Below, piece by piece: positions 21,838-34,332 of a DNA stretch of 64,000 nt. The notes under the pieces were generated by a model, which ran no database searches, had not been told where the DNA came from, and saw only the letters and a list, made by a program, of their open reading frames with translations. Origin of the DNA: Phaeosaccion multiseriatum (taxonomy: Eukaryota > Ochrophyta, other classes); the NCBI GenBank assembly GCA_965112735.1, contig OZ218960.1, forward strand, positions 992,001-1,056,000, given 5' to 3'. A program made the translations under genes and the position numbers. The stretch's first letter is position 1; each line of letters begins with the position of its first letter.

Positions 21838-23987
21838 TCACCACAACTGCCAGCCCGAGTGAGCAGCCGAGCGGTCCTCCATCAGTGCCTGCCAACTCGG
21901 CAATCCAAAGGGTAGCGGCGCAATCTTACGCTCACATAGAGGGTGTTCCGGTGACCCCCCAGCCTCCCCTCGCCGCCCCTCCGAGCCTGCCCCTCCTCCT
22001 CCTCCTCCTCTTCCTCCTCCTCTTCCCCTTCCCTCTCGTCCCCACCCTCCTCCTGCCGATTTCAAAAAGGACGCAAACAACGACGTCGAAGTAGTAGGTA
22101 CACCCTCTTCATCCTCCTTGGTGATGCTCCTACTTCGTTCTCTACGCCAGTCTGTGGTTCCTGCCGCATCCAATGCGGCCTGCGTCGCGGCACTCCAAGC
22201 CGTGTTAAGCGCCTCCACCAAGGTGGCTCCAAACGAAGCCGCCACCGTTGCTGGACCTCCTACCTCGCCACCACCTGCTTCTCCCCCACCCCCACTGGCC
22301 CCTCCGCGGACACTTCCCCTGCCCCGACCATCTCCGACGACGCGGGGGATGCTACCGCTGCTTCGTCCTCTCGTGTGCATGCTGACCCTGACGGACTCCT
22401 TGCGTTTCCCCTCCTTGCCCCCTTCCTCTTCCTCCTCCGCCTCGTCATCACTATCCCTGTCCGCTTCCTTATACTTGGTCCACGAGTCCCAGAGTTCCCC
22501 ATATTCCTCCCCAAACGCCACGTCTGATCCTGCCCGTTGGGGCTCACCATCCTTGTAACTGTTGTAACTGTCGCCGTTGCCGTCACCCTCCTCCTTCACC
22601 TCATCATAACTGCGACTGGCAACTACTACAGATGGCGGTGCCACCACCACATCCACAGACGACGTCGCCAACGGCTTCGGAGGAAGAGCATGCTCCACAG
22701 AATTCGGCTCAGTGAATGGCTCAATTAAGGCCTGCTTCGTTCGAGCTACCGGAGCTACTCTGCCTCTGATGGCGGCAGCAGTGGCTGTGGTACTGCCACC
22801 GCTGTTGCCGCCGCTACCCCTGCTGCCCCTGCCGGCACCACCAGTGCCAGTGCTGTCCCTTCTCGTGAGCCTTCCCATATTGTCAGCCATGTCCGCCACC
22901 GGATCGGCGGCACGGACCTTCTCCTCCAGGGAGATGAGCATCGAGTTGCGCACCTGGGATCGGACAAAGGGAAGGGAAGGGAAGGGGGGGGAGGGGAGAG
23001 GAGGGGAGGGGAGGGGAGAGGAGGGGAGGGGAGGAGGGGGGGGAGGAGAGACAGGAGGAGGAGGGGGGAGGAGGACGATGAGGAGGACGATGAGGAGGAG
23101 GGGGAGCATGTAATGAGAGATGGTGCGGTGGTGGCGGTGGGGGACAGACAAGAGAGCGGACACCCAAAAGAAAGCCCATGACAAGTGTGTGCGTGTCCAC
23201 GCACGCGCGCACACACACACGCGCGCGGACCAAAAAAATTGACCCCAAAAACGCGCAGACATACACCAATACTCAAAACACACACACACACAGGGAAAGA
23301 AGAGCGAAGTGGCGCATTCCTGACCTTATGCGCGAGGGCACACGGAATAAGGACCGTGGGCTCCAAGATAGAAGGGTCTGGGAAGCTGTGGGTTGGTGGA
23401 TGGGCAGATTGACGGAGGGGAGGGAGGAGAAGGAGGAAGGAAAGGGGAGGATGGCGGGAGGGGAAGGAAGGGACGTGGGGAGGGTAGGGGGGCGGGGGCG
23501 TTTGTTATTGAGAATAAAGCCACGCACATCGATGGAGGGATCAATGTGGGAAAGTACTCTCTCTCTCTCTCTAAAGTTGTCAAATGTCTTTCCTCCCTCT
23601 CTCCCACTCATGCGCGCTCGTAAGTACCGTCCCTCGCTCCCTCGCTCGCACTCAAGCAGTCACACCTCTTTATCAGTCACCACTCACGTTCTAAAGTAGC
23701 CGAACATTTCATCAAAGTCAGACTGCAGGAGGAAGAAGCGGCTCAAGCGAAGAAGCGCCAAGGCCACCCGGAAGAAGATCTTGAAAGACCTGCATAAGCA
23801 CAGGTGGGGGTATGTTGTGTGCGTGTGTATGTGTGTGTATGTGTATGAGTGTGTGCATGTGTGTGTGTAGCGCGTGCGGCGAATAGGTTCATGAGTCGAC
23901 CAAGGCGCGGACGGGACACCACAAGACAGAGAGACAGACAGACAGACAGAGAGAGAGACAGATAGACAGACAGACAGACATACAGAC

Positions 23988-24034
<47 letters not shown>

Positions 24035-24079
24035 CACAGACAGACAGACAGACACACAGACAGACAGACAGACAGACAC

Positions 24080-24127
<48 letters not shown>

Positions 24128-24174
24128 CAGACAGAGAGACAGACAGACACACAGACAGACAGACAGACAGACAC

Positions 24175-24207
<33 letters not shown>

Positions 24208-24302
24208 GAGAAAGACAGACAGACAGACAGACAGACACACAGACAGACAGACACACAGACAGACAGACATACATACAGACATACAGACAGAGAGAGACAC
24301 AG

Positions 24303-24333
<31 letters not shown>

Positions 24334-25758
24334 TGTTGCTTCCTTCACTTCTGATCTCTCTTACCTCTCAGTGAGCCATATGTCCCAAATCTGCGCCTTT
24401 GTCCGCTCGGGCATCCCATTGATGTCCAGGAAGAGGCTCTGAGGGTGGTCAGTCAGCGCAGCAGTTGGTGATACAGCAGCAGCAGTTGGTGATACAGCAG
24501 CAGCAGCTACAGAACACAGAACCCCCACCCAGTCACCCTAACTCCCCAGCACACACACAAAACCCACCCAAGCACCCACCCACCCGCTGAATCCTTGACT
24601 TGCTCTCTCACCCACCCACCCACACCCTTCCCACCTGGAACCATTCGAGCGCCACGATGCCGACGTCGAAGTCCATGGCCTTGAGATGGGCGGCAAGGTC
24701 GGGCATGAACATCGCGATGAGCTTCTCCAGAATGTCCACCATCACAAACAGCCCGCCTGGGGGGAGGGGAGGAGGGAGGGAGGGAAGGAGGGGAGAAGAT
24801 CAGTCAGTCAGTCAGTCAGTCAGTCAGTCACAGCACGGTCAGTGGGCGATATCCACACGCCTGTACCCCTCCCCCTCCTTCCTTCCTTCCTTCCTCTCCT
24901 CTCCTCTCCTCTTACTTCTCTGCGGCGTGTATACGTCTCTCAAGCCGTACTCCTCGAAGAGCTGCGAGAACACTTTGAAGGCTGCCTCCCCCGAGGGCCC
25001 TTGAAGCAGTGCTTTCGTCGAAGCTGCCCGCCATGGGCCCCTTGGGGACAAGCGCCATCTTCTTCCTCCTCCTCCTCCTCCTCCTCCTCCTCCTCCTCCT
25101 CCTCCTCCTCCTCCTCCTCCTCCTCCTCCTCCTCCTCCTGATCCTTCTTCGTCTTCTTCTCCTCCCCAGTCCGCGCTGTCCTCGTCAGGAAACCATACAA
25201 GCAGGAACAGACACACTGCGGGGCGGGAATGGAGGGATTGAGGAGGAGGACAGAGGGTAGAGAAGAAGGAGAGAGAGTGAGAGAAGGGAGAGGGAGAGGA
25301 CGGAGAGACATAGAGGAGAAGAGAAAGGGAGAGAGGAGGGAGAGAGATATAGAAGAGGAAGAGAAAGGGAGAGGGCCGGGGGAGAGTGAGAAGGCAATTG
25401 TCAAGTCAAGTTACAAAGAAACCAAAAAAGGCGAAAAGTTACAAAAAAACACTCCACTACCCTCCTGCTACAGACCGGGTACAACTTCGGTTCAATCAAA
25501 AGGTAGTGTCGAACCAATCCTCCTTTTTCTCTTCTTATTCTTCTTTTCAGAACAGTACTGGAAGGCCACTTACATTTGTCTAGGCCCTGTACGTAACCGC
25601 TCATGGGAAAGCGTGCCACCATCGCGTACAGCACATTGGCCATGGCTGCACGCTGGCGGCCGAGCTGCTGATGGCCGTTCCAAGCACGCTCTTCGGGGCT
25701 GCTTGCCAAACGAAAGGCGATGGGTAGCAGCAGTAGTAGTAGAAGTAGAAGTAGTAGA

Positions 25759-25792
<34 letters not shown>

Positions 25793-25874
25793 AGAGTAGT
25801 AGTAAGAGTAGTAGTAGTAGTGGAAGAGTAGTAGTAGTAGCAGTAGTAGCAGTGGTAGTAATCGTAGTAGTAGT

Positions 25875-25915
<41 letters not shown>

Positions 25916-26556
25916 TAGTAGGAGGAGGAGGAGTTTGCATCCAACGTGCGTAGGGTGAGTGTCGTTGTCTTGTCAGGCTTTGCCATACATACTCGCGTGT
26001 ACCTACTATACATGCATGCGTGTACCTACCTGACGTTGGAGAGCTTGTCGAAGGCCTTTGACACGTCCCTCCTGATCACCCCCGCAAACACGCTCTTTTT
26101 GCCCAGCAGTGCAAGCTTGGCATACGGAGTCGTCGCCACCTTGACAGCCCGCTGGGACCATCATAAGAATACAGTGTAACATATGAGAACATAATGTAGG
26201 GGATGGTGTTGAAGGTCGATATGCGTTTCAGCAGGACGGTGGACGTCCATGTGTATGGGCGCATGAAAACCAACACCAGCAGAATACGGAAGGACAGAGA
26301 GTACCAAGGAATCATTGGGCGCCACGGATGGGCTTCCTGATTCTCAGAGAGAAGAGGGTCATTTCGTCAATTCCCATAGGACAGAAGAACAGACAAGAAA
26401 GACATGGAGAGGCAGGGAGGGGGGGGGATAGAGTAGCGGTGCGTTTGAAGACTGCTGAGCCTAAAAGAAAGAAAGACGTACCTGTTCAGGCTTAGCGCCT
26501 GACGCTGCCTTCTTCCCCTCCTCCTTCTCTTCCTCCTCCTCCTCCTCCTCCTCCTC

Positions 26557-26593
<37 letters not shown>

Positions 26594-27760
26594 AAGAGCT
26601 CTCGCTCTTCCTGCCTCTTCCGCCTCTCAGTGTGGTCCTTGGCAGCTGCATTGTCCATGGCGATTGCTGTGTGCAGCATGCTCTCCCAATATCGGGCTCT
26701 GTAGGGCAGAGCAACACAACAAGAAAGAGATGGAGAGAGAGATAGGAGAGATACAGACCCAGAAGAGAGGGACAGGGAGAGAGACAGAAGAGAGAGAGAG
26801 TGTGTGTGTGAAGAGTGTGTGTGTGAAAGAGAGAGAGAGAGAGAGAGAGGGGGGGGAGAACGAGAAAAGAAAAGAACATTCGCTCTACCACCCTGTCATG
26901 GCTCACCCTTTCCCCCTTTTCCGCTTTCCCCTGTCTGTACTGGTCGGTGCTAATTGTTCCATGGTCGGTGCTAATTGTGCCATACATCTCAACGCCGTCG
27001 ATCCCCAGGGGACATATGCCAGGGGCCTCTCATCCCATCCTCCCTTCCCCTCCCATTCTCGTCCCATCGGCATCCCATCCATCCCACTCCCCTGGTCATA
27101 TCTTCATCCAATCACTCACTCACTCACTCACTCACACACTCACACACACTCACATACTTAGCTCACTCACTCACTCACTCACCCACTCCCCCACTCACTT
27201 ACTCACTCTCTCCACTCACTCACTCACTCACTCACTCACTCACTCACTCACACACACTCACATCCTTAGCTCACTCACTCACCCACTCACTCACTCCACT
27301 CACTCACTCACTCACTCACTCACTCACTCACTCACTCACACACACACTCACATACTTAGCTCACTCAATCTCACTCACTCACTCACTCACTCACTCACTC
27401 ACACACACACTCACATACTTAGCTCACTCACTCACCCACTCACTCACTCACTCCACTCACTCCACTCACTCACTCATTCACACACACTCACATACTTAGC
27501 TCACTCACTCACTGCACTCACTCACTCACTCACTCACACACACTCACATACTTAGCTCACTCACTCACTCCACTCACCTGAGCAGCGGGGAGGCTCCATA
27601 CCTCCGAATGGAAGTCCTGATCAAAGCCATCTGATCGCTCAACACCGCCGTCCTGCTACTCCGACACACCGCACTGAGAGCGCAAATGCTCTCAGGTCCA
27701 TCTCCACACAAGGCAATCCCTCGGAGAGCGTGGAGGCACTGCATGACAGCGCCCCATTTC

Positions 27761-27794
<34 letters not shown>

Positions 27795-30606
27795 TGCCCA
27801 TATGACTGATGCTGCCGCTGCCGCTGACGCTGCCGTTGCTGATGGTACTACCGTGTCTGCTGTGGCTGCGACTTCGCCCCTTCTCCCCTCCTCGCTGACG
27901 GATCCTTCGGGCGTAGAATATGAGTGAGTGTGGGAAGGAGGAGTGATTGAATGAGTGGGTACGTTAGTGAGTGAGTGAGTGAGTTAGTGAGTGAGAGTGA
28001 GTGAGTTGGGGGAGTCATGTGAGAATGAATGACCCAAAGACAGAAAAGAAAGAAGTGGGGGGTTTTGAGGGGAGGAATGCACGCGAGCGAAAGGCTGATG
28101 TGCGGAAAACTCAACCCAGCAAAGCCTGACGAACCCCTCCCACCCACCCCATCCACCACCACAGCATCCCATCCACTGCCATCCCATCCTCTGCCATGCC
28201 CATCCCATCCCCATTCGAATCGCCATCCCATCCACTGCCATCCTTCCATCCTTGTCAACCACTCCCTCACCTCTGGAAGAAGGATGCCCGCTGCATGACC
28301 AGGCCATCCAGGACCTTCTGCCTGGTCTCGTAGCTCTCACCCTTGTCCCCGCGACTCCCGTCCCTGTATTCTTGTCCCCCTTCAAAGCCCTGAAACGGCT
28401 CAATCGGTTCGACCGTCATCGGCACCGAACTCGCAATCTTGTGCGTGAACGATCGGTGCTGAATGTACTCATGCTGCTGCTCCTCTATTTCTGCGTCTGA
28501 TTCCATTGCACTGCCATTAGCATGCCCTTCATCCCTCAGAAACTGCCATGCTTGGTGCTGATATTGCCGAGTGCGCTCCCTTAACCGCTGGATGGCGAGC
28601 TCTCGCTCCTCCACGGAAAGGCCCCTCTGCCGAAACTGCTGCACAATGCCCGAAACGTTCACATGTTGAAACAAGTGGCTGGAGTGGAGTAGAGTCCATA
28701 AGGGTGCAGTCCGACAGAGAGAGAGAGAGCGGGAGAGAAAGAGAGAGGCAGCGAGAGAGAGAGACAGAGCGAGAGAGAGAGAGAGAGACAGAGCGAGAGA
28801 GAGAGAGAGACGAGCAATCGCAGCAAGAGTTGAGGAGGGCTTTCCAGTTTGCAAGCCAAGTCCACTCGGGAGCTAAGGACCCACGGACACTCCCACCAAC
28901 ACACACACGCCCCCCCCCCCCCCACACACACACACACACCCACACACACACACACACACTCAAAACACACACACACACACACTCAAAACACACACACACA
29001 CCCACCCCCACCCACACACCCACACCCACACACACACACACAACACAGAAGAACACACAGAGAAGAACGCACACACACACAAGAACACTGCAGTTCTCGA
29101 CAAGAGTAGACAGAAGGGCCACGAGGCCGTCCGTCCGGAGGGCCAAACAGAGGAGAGAGTCCACGTAAGTCAGTGATGAGCTCGACATGACAATACACAC
29201 CTGTCTTTCACCATCTTGGTGTAATTATCCACAGCGGCCTGTTGGTGGATACGTAGGTAGGCAGGTAGGTAGGTAGGTAGGCACGTAGGTAGGAAGGAAG
29301 ATAGGTGGGTAGGTAGGTACGCAGGTACGTCGGTAGGTAGATAGGTCGGTGGGTAGGTAGGGAGTAATAGGGAGGCAAAAAATATGCCCCCCCCCCCCCC
29401 CGGGCTGCAGATGGCGACCACTGCTGGGTACATGTACCTCGTCTCGAATCCACTGCCCCTTCCTTTCCTCGGTCCAAGAAATGAAGAGTCGTACGCTAAC
29501 ATAGGCCGACCTCGCCCTCATCAAGCCCCAACACGAACGCACACGCGAGCATGCACGCACTCACACTCACGTCCCGCCGGCCCGGAGTAAGTCGTACAGC
29601 CTCTCTTTGCCTCCCTCCTCCTCCTCCTCCTCCTCCTCCTCCTCCTCCTCCTCCTCCTCCTCCTCCTCCTCACCTGCTTGTGTTGTTGTTCATCAAGAGT
29701 GAACCTCGCCTGTGCCGCCCTGTACCGCTTGAGCACCGCACTGTTGCGAGGCGAGTGCGGGACCCCCCTCTCTGCAGCTCCTTCCCTGTCCCCGGTACCT
29801 CCGTCCCCACCTGGGACGCTGAGAGGACCGCCATAGCTCCATCGCGCTGTGGGGGTACGGACCTTTCCACGGGGAGTGGTCAAGGCGTTCTCGCCTGCCG
29901 CTGCCACGCCCTCTTGTCCTCCTTCTCCTTCTCCTCCTTCTCCCCCTTCTCTTGCTGCGGCGGCTGGTCCTGCTCTACCCTCTCCCAGACCGTCCTCCTC
30001 CACCTCCTCTTCATCTCCTCCAAACGCACTCACTCCTTCCCGTCGCGGTGAGAGGAGATCCCTGGCCGACCCTCCCACTGCTTCGTCGCCCCCTCTCACC
30101 AGGCCCTTTTCCGCCTTGACATGATCCCAATTTACATTTGCACCCGCACCGAAACGTCCCCCAGAAAGCAAGCCCCCTCCTGTGTCGTACCCACTGCTGC
30201 TACAACCGGTGTTACTCGTAGCACAGCTGCTCGCGCTCCCAGCCCAGTCGCCCTTCGGGTCTGGAGGAGGAGGAGAACGCAGGATCTTCGCTGCCGGCAA
30301 CCCACCTGCTGCTGCCCCCCTCCCTGCCGCTGCTCCCGGGTCTCCTTGGTCTGGGCCTCCAACGCCGGCACCCGTTGGCCTCGCGGTGAGCGACTCTCTT
30401 AGCTGCTTCACCGAGAGCTTGGCACCGCTTTCATACATGAGGTCGTCGTCATCGCAACCCCCCCCCCCCGTGTGAGTCGTGCTGGTGCGCGAGCGATTGG
30501 CGCTTGAGATGGTGCTAATCTTGCCACTCTCTCTGTCTACCACCTCGTCCTTCGACGTGGAGTGCTTGATGAAGAACAGCGGGTTCGTTCCCCGGGAGTT
30601 GCTCAT
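21838..30606 (-). CDS. TBC-domain protein (probable Rab GTPase-activating protein)
   Basis: Fourteen exons (30606-29674, 29238-29201, 28678-28271, 27904-27578, 26698-26482, 26336-26277, 26151-26030, 25701-25574, 25215-24916, 24756-24635, 24438-24365, 23789-23688, 23385-23325, 22953-21838) sum to 1336 codons with every phase matching. The TBC region shows Ile-Arg-Arg-Asp-Val-Ser-Lys-Ala-Phe (motif A), Gly-Tyr-Val-Gln-Gly-Leu-Asp (motif B, with the catalytic Gln), [13 protein letters not shown], Ile-Trp-Asp-Ile-Trp-Leu and Phe-Phe-Arg-Val-Ala-Leu-Ala-Leu-Leu. TBC proteins speed GTP hydrolysis by Rab GTPases in membrane traffic. The motif A Arg finger is Lys here. A microsatellite-encoded poly-Gly run interrupts the domain after motif B. 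The N-terminal 311 and C-terminal 370 residues are low-complexity. The 60-bp exon at 26336-26277 is the weakest. Confidence 0.82.
23932..24333. repeat. (ACAG)n array in a TBC-gene intron
   Basis: About 400 bp of GACA-type repeat on the + strand, so TGTC on the sense strand of the host gene, between exons 24438-24365 and 23789-23688. It has ACAC and AGAG interruptions. Confidence 0.9.
24464..24509. repeat. Two tandem copies of the TTGGTGATACAGCAG motif in an intron
   Basis: GCAGCAGTTGGTGATACAGC occurs twice in tandem, separated only by CAG units, just upstream (sense strand) of TBC exon 24438-24365. The same motif is found in coding exons elsewhere in the window. Confidence 0.85.
25065..25139. 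repeat. Exonic (CTC)n encoding poly-Gly in the TBC protein
   Basis: A 75-bp trinucleotide repeat inside exon 25215-24916. On the sense strand it reads as GGA codons, giving a poly-Gly loop between TBC motif B and the Leu-Arg-Asp-Val-Tyr block. The reading frame is kept on both sides. Confidence 0.8.
25732..25920. repeat. (AGT)n/(AGC)n trinucleotide tract
   Basis: About 190 bp of AGT repeat with an AGC block near 25877-25900, in the TBC intron between exons 26151-26030 and 25701-25574. Read on the sense strand it is an ACT/GCT tract lying before the acceptor. Confidence 0.85.
27112..27577. repeat. (CTCA)n array growing from a TBC donor
   Basis: On the sense (-) strand the intron after exon 27904-27578 begins GTGAGTGGAGTGAGTGAGTGAG and continues as GTGA repeats for about 465 bp. 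Within this is a higher-order unit: a block with GCTAAGTATGTGAGTGTGTG recurs about every 60-100 bp (27150, 27265, 27350, 27415, 27495, 27545). Confidence 0.9.
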
Positions 30607-30871
30607 CTTGTAGCAGTCTTCCTCAGCTTCCCCTCAAGGCCCAGCAGCCATGCCCGCCCCTTGTGCCAGGGAGTGAGCGAGGGGATTTGGAATCGCGTAC
30701 TTGTCAAAAACAAATTGCTTACGTAACCTTTCGTGTGGTATGGCCCCCCAAGCCTGATCATCCAAGCCGCACCGCAGAGAACAAAAGGTTTGTTCAATTG
30801 CAAGGCCTAACCGTGTGCATGGCTGAAGAAGCGACCTGTATGCTGGTGTGACACACACACACACACACACT

Positions 30872-30904
<33 letters not shown>

Positions 30905-31106
30905 GTAGAGGAGGCGGAGGGAGGAACACAAAGTTCCCCCCCTTTTAAGAGGGACGTGTCGTTCTCCTCCTCCGCCTCGGAGAGAGAGAGAGAGGGCGGG
31001 AGAGAGGGAGAGGGGAGAAGAGAGAAGAGAGCCTCTACAATGAAGACCGATGCTCCAGGGAAAGAGCACTAAGAAGGCACTCAGCGTTACCGGATAAAGA
31101 CGCGTT
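30607..31106. promoter_or_regulatory. Shared 5' region of the TBC and lectin genes
   Basis: This 500-bp interval between divergent ATGs contains a CA run followed by GA repeats (30848-30904) and a second GA block (30979-31030). Both 5' UTRs and promoters must lie here. No gene is supported within it. Confidence 0.35.
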
Positions 31107-33127
31107 ATGGTGAGCACAGCTCAGAGGCGAGTGCTGCAAGGGGCTTCCCCCCGCTGTGCCGGGATGCGCCAGCTTCCTCTACTACTGCTCATGATGATGA
31201 TGGCAGCGTTGCTGCTGCTGAGCGGGACGGCCTCTGCCTCCCTCATTGAGCGGTCGACCTTCACCGCCCCGTTCCTCAGCCACGACCACCGCGGCAACCG
31301 AATCATAGCCCACTGGGACCTGGGAGGCACGGCCGTCGTCAAGCAGAGCTTTCTCAGGCTAACTCCCGACAAGCCGGACAATGCCGGCTTTGTCAAGGCG
31401 AGAGCCGCGCTCGGCCCCATCACGGAGTTCTCCTTCATTACCAAGCTCCGTATGTCGGGCAGATCGGAAAAGAAGTTTGGCGACTCGTTTGGGATCTTCA
31501 TCACTGCCGATAGCGGCGGTGCCCAGCCGGGGATGAAGCAGAACCCTCCTTCGCTGTTACAGGTCCGTGGTGAGGGGGGGGGAGGGACCTGAGAGGGGGG
31601 GGAGGGAAACGGGAAAGGGGGGAAGAGGCTCTTGTTCGTGTGGTTGCGTCGAGAGGACGCGGGGAGGGGTTCTGAGCAGCTGCGCAGATGTAGAGAGTGC
31701 TTATTCCCGAGCGTTTGAGCTTTGCACGCCCTCGCTGAGAGACGATGCTTCACTCTCGGGAAGTGCCCCTTGATGCCCTTCCTGCACCTCTTACTTTGTT
31801 TCGTGTGTGTCTCTTGCCCCTCAACAGAATACAGAAAGTGGGAGCATATTTGGCGTCAATCCGAACTTCATCGGGTTGGGTGTTGTGATTGATTTTGTCA
31901 AGGACGGGAGCGACGGGGGGGCACCAATGCCCAAGGGGGTGAGGGAGTTTAAGGACGTGAAGCTCATCACCAATAACGGGAGGACGGGTAAAGAACAGGT
32001 TAGTCGGTCATGCAGTCAGTCAGTCAGTCAGGAAGGAAGGAAGGAAGGAAGGAAGGAAGGAAGGGGGGAAGGAGGGAAAGAAGTCAGTCACGCAGGCAGT
32101 CAGGCAGTCATATCAGTGAGTCAGTCAGTCAGTCACACTAAAACAGCAGCTACCACATGCAACCACGAATCCCAAACTCACAAACCCCCCCCCAGGTCCT
32201 TTCCAGCATGGGCGGCTGCACAGGAAACTTCCGCTTCTACGAGAAGAGAGACGACTTTAATGTCCTCAAGTCGAGTCGCATCAGAGCCAACTACGAAAAC
32301 GGTGTGCTGAGGGTTGAGGTGGACGCTCGCAACACGGGGCGGTGGCGCAAGTGCGACTCTATTAATGTGGCGGAGATGATGCCTGAGGACTGGCTCAAGA
32401 CCGCAAAGGTGCGTGCGTGCGTGCGTGCGTGCGTGCGTGTGCTTGTGTGTCGTGTTCGTAAGTCAGCGGCAGATAGTGACAGTGCTACACGTGTTTAGAG
32501 CGCGCGCTGTTCCCTACGGACCCCACCCCCTCTCCCTCCCTCCCTCCCTCCCTCCCTCCCTCCCTCCCTCCCTCCCTCCTCCCTCTCCCTTCCTCCCCTT
32601 TCCCCCTCTCCCTGCCTCCCCCCCTCTCTCCCTCCCCCTCCTCCCTTCACCCCTTCACCATCCTCACCCCCCCCTCCCCTCCCCTCCCTCCCTCCCCCCT
32701 CCCCTCTCCCCCCTCCCTCCATCCCTCCTTCCTTCTTTCCCCTCCAGGTGCACCTGGTCGCGAACAACGCCATCTACTCCGACAATCACGACGTGCTCTC
32801 CTTCCGAATGTTCGACAGGGGGCACGACGCGTGGGCGGAGGACGAGGCGGACGATGCGTCGGCTGATGACGAGGATGACTTCCTGGTGCTAATCCACCAC
32901 ATGGTAAGGGTTTCCCCCGAACGTAACCCCCCTAGCGTAGCGTCGCTAACGTGAAACGTGAACGGTAACCCACTCACCTACCCACACACACACACACACA
33001 CACACAATTTCAGTTTCTTGGTGATTCCTATATGTCAATGTATATCCCTCCCCCACCCCTACCCCAACGAGCTGAACCTGCTTGCTATTACGTGGCCTCT
33101 TGCGTGGGCCCTGTGTGTGCCCTGCCC

Positions 33128-33186
<59 letters not shown>

Positions 33187-34332
33187 TGTGTGTGTGCGTT
33201 GCTTTTGTACAGGAGCACGAGCTGTACAGCGTACACGACAGCCTCGCGTCCACCATCACGCGCCTACAGGAGCAGGAGAGAGCAGCGGAGGAGCGCATCA
33301 ATCAGCTTGAGGGACAGCTCAGCGAGGAGGTGCTCGGGCAGCTGGCAGACCGCTTGGGCAGCCTTGAGAACCGGGTCAAGGGGCAAATGGACTCGACGAT
33401 GAATAGGCGAATGTCCATCATGGAGGTGAGGGGAGGGCCGAGCGAGAGGGTTGAGCGAAAGGCAATAAACGAACAAGAGGGCCGCAGTAAATAGTGGGGT
33501 GGTTAAGGGACGGTAGAAGGGCAGGAAACGGGCAGTGTAAAGGCTCTACACAGGCAGAGCCAGCTATCTCTCTCTCCATCTCTCTCTCTCTATCTATCGG
33601 TCCATCTATCCATCTCCCCCTCTCTGGCTCTGGGCCACTATCTCTGTCTCTCGGTCTGTCTCTCTCTTTGTCTCAATCTCTTTCTCTCTATCTATCGGTC
33701 CATCTATCTATCTCTCCCTCTCTGTCTCTGTATCACACACTCTCTCTCTGTCTCTTGCGCTTTGTGAAGGGACAGTGGGATATGCTTTGCTTTGCTTTGC
33801 TTGACTTTGGACCGGGGGGGGGGGGGGTTGCACGCTTCTCTTCCACCCCTCTTCTCTTCTCTTCTGTTCTCTTCTCCCGGGCGATTCGTTGCCATTCTGG
33901 CTGACGACAGGCTCCCCCAACCTTCGTATGTCTGTATCTGTCCCGTCCCCCCCTCGCCTCCCCCGCCCCTCCCTTCAACCCACCCCCTCCCTCCCTTCCA
34001 CCCTCCTTTCCTCCCTCTCCCCTGCTGCTTGTGCCTGCCCTGCCTACCCATATGCCTGCCCATATGCCCGCCCATGCACCCGCTTATATATGCTCATGTA
34101 CATGCCCTGCCTGCCCATACACCTGCCCTGTGCCTGTACTCCGATTCCGATTCCGATTCCGATTTAACAGAACCGGATGGACACAAAGATCACCGACACA
34201 GTGGTGATGGGTGTGGGTGAGGCGAGCAAGACTTGGAGAGGCCCCTTTGCCATCCTCATTGTGCTGCTGTTGCTCCTCGTGTTTGGAGCGTATCGGCAGT
34301 ACCGAGCACTCCGCAAGATGCACCTGTTATGA
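31107..34332 (+). CDS. L-type lectin cargo receptor of the early secretory pathway (ERGIC-53/VIP36-like)
   Basis: Six phase-0 exons (31107-31562, 31828-31998, 32196-32408, 32748-32903, 33213-33425, 34171-34332) give 456 residues. After a hydrophobic signal peptide (about residues 20-45, ending Ala-Ser-Ala-Ser) comes a leguminous-type lectin fold with Ala-Gly-Phe-Val-Lys-Ala-Arg, Gly-Asp-Ser-Phe-Gly-Ile-Phe-Ile-Thr-Ala, Gly-Leu-Gly-Val-Val-Ile-Asp-Phe and Cys-Thr-Gly-Asn-Phe-Arg-Phe-Tyr. An acidic patch, a coiled coil, a single TM helix (Phe-Ala-Ile-Leu-Ile-Val-Leu-Leu-Leu-Leu) and a short basic tail follow. These proteins bind high-mannose glycoproteins and ferry them between ER and Golgi. 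The tail ends Arg-Lys-Met-His-Leu-Leu and lacks a KKxx ER-retrieval signal. Intron 3 starts GTGCGTGCGTGCGTG. Confidence 0.88.
32526..32745. repeat. CCCT-rich tract before a lectin acceptor
   Basis: About 220 bp of CCCT/CCT repeat on the sense strand ending at the CCAG acceptor (32744-32747). The same intron begins with a GTGC repeat at its donor, so one intron shows both halves of the pattern. Confidence 0.9.

Noticed and set aside
29081-29185. Possible TBC-gene exon encoding a Leu-rich segment (Val-Asp-Ser-Leu-Leu-Cys-Leu-Ala-Leu)
   Set aside because: It would need an intron of about 16 bp before it. Skipping it joins exon 29238-29201 to 28678-28271 in perfect phase.
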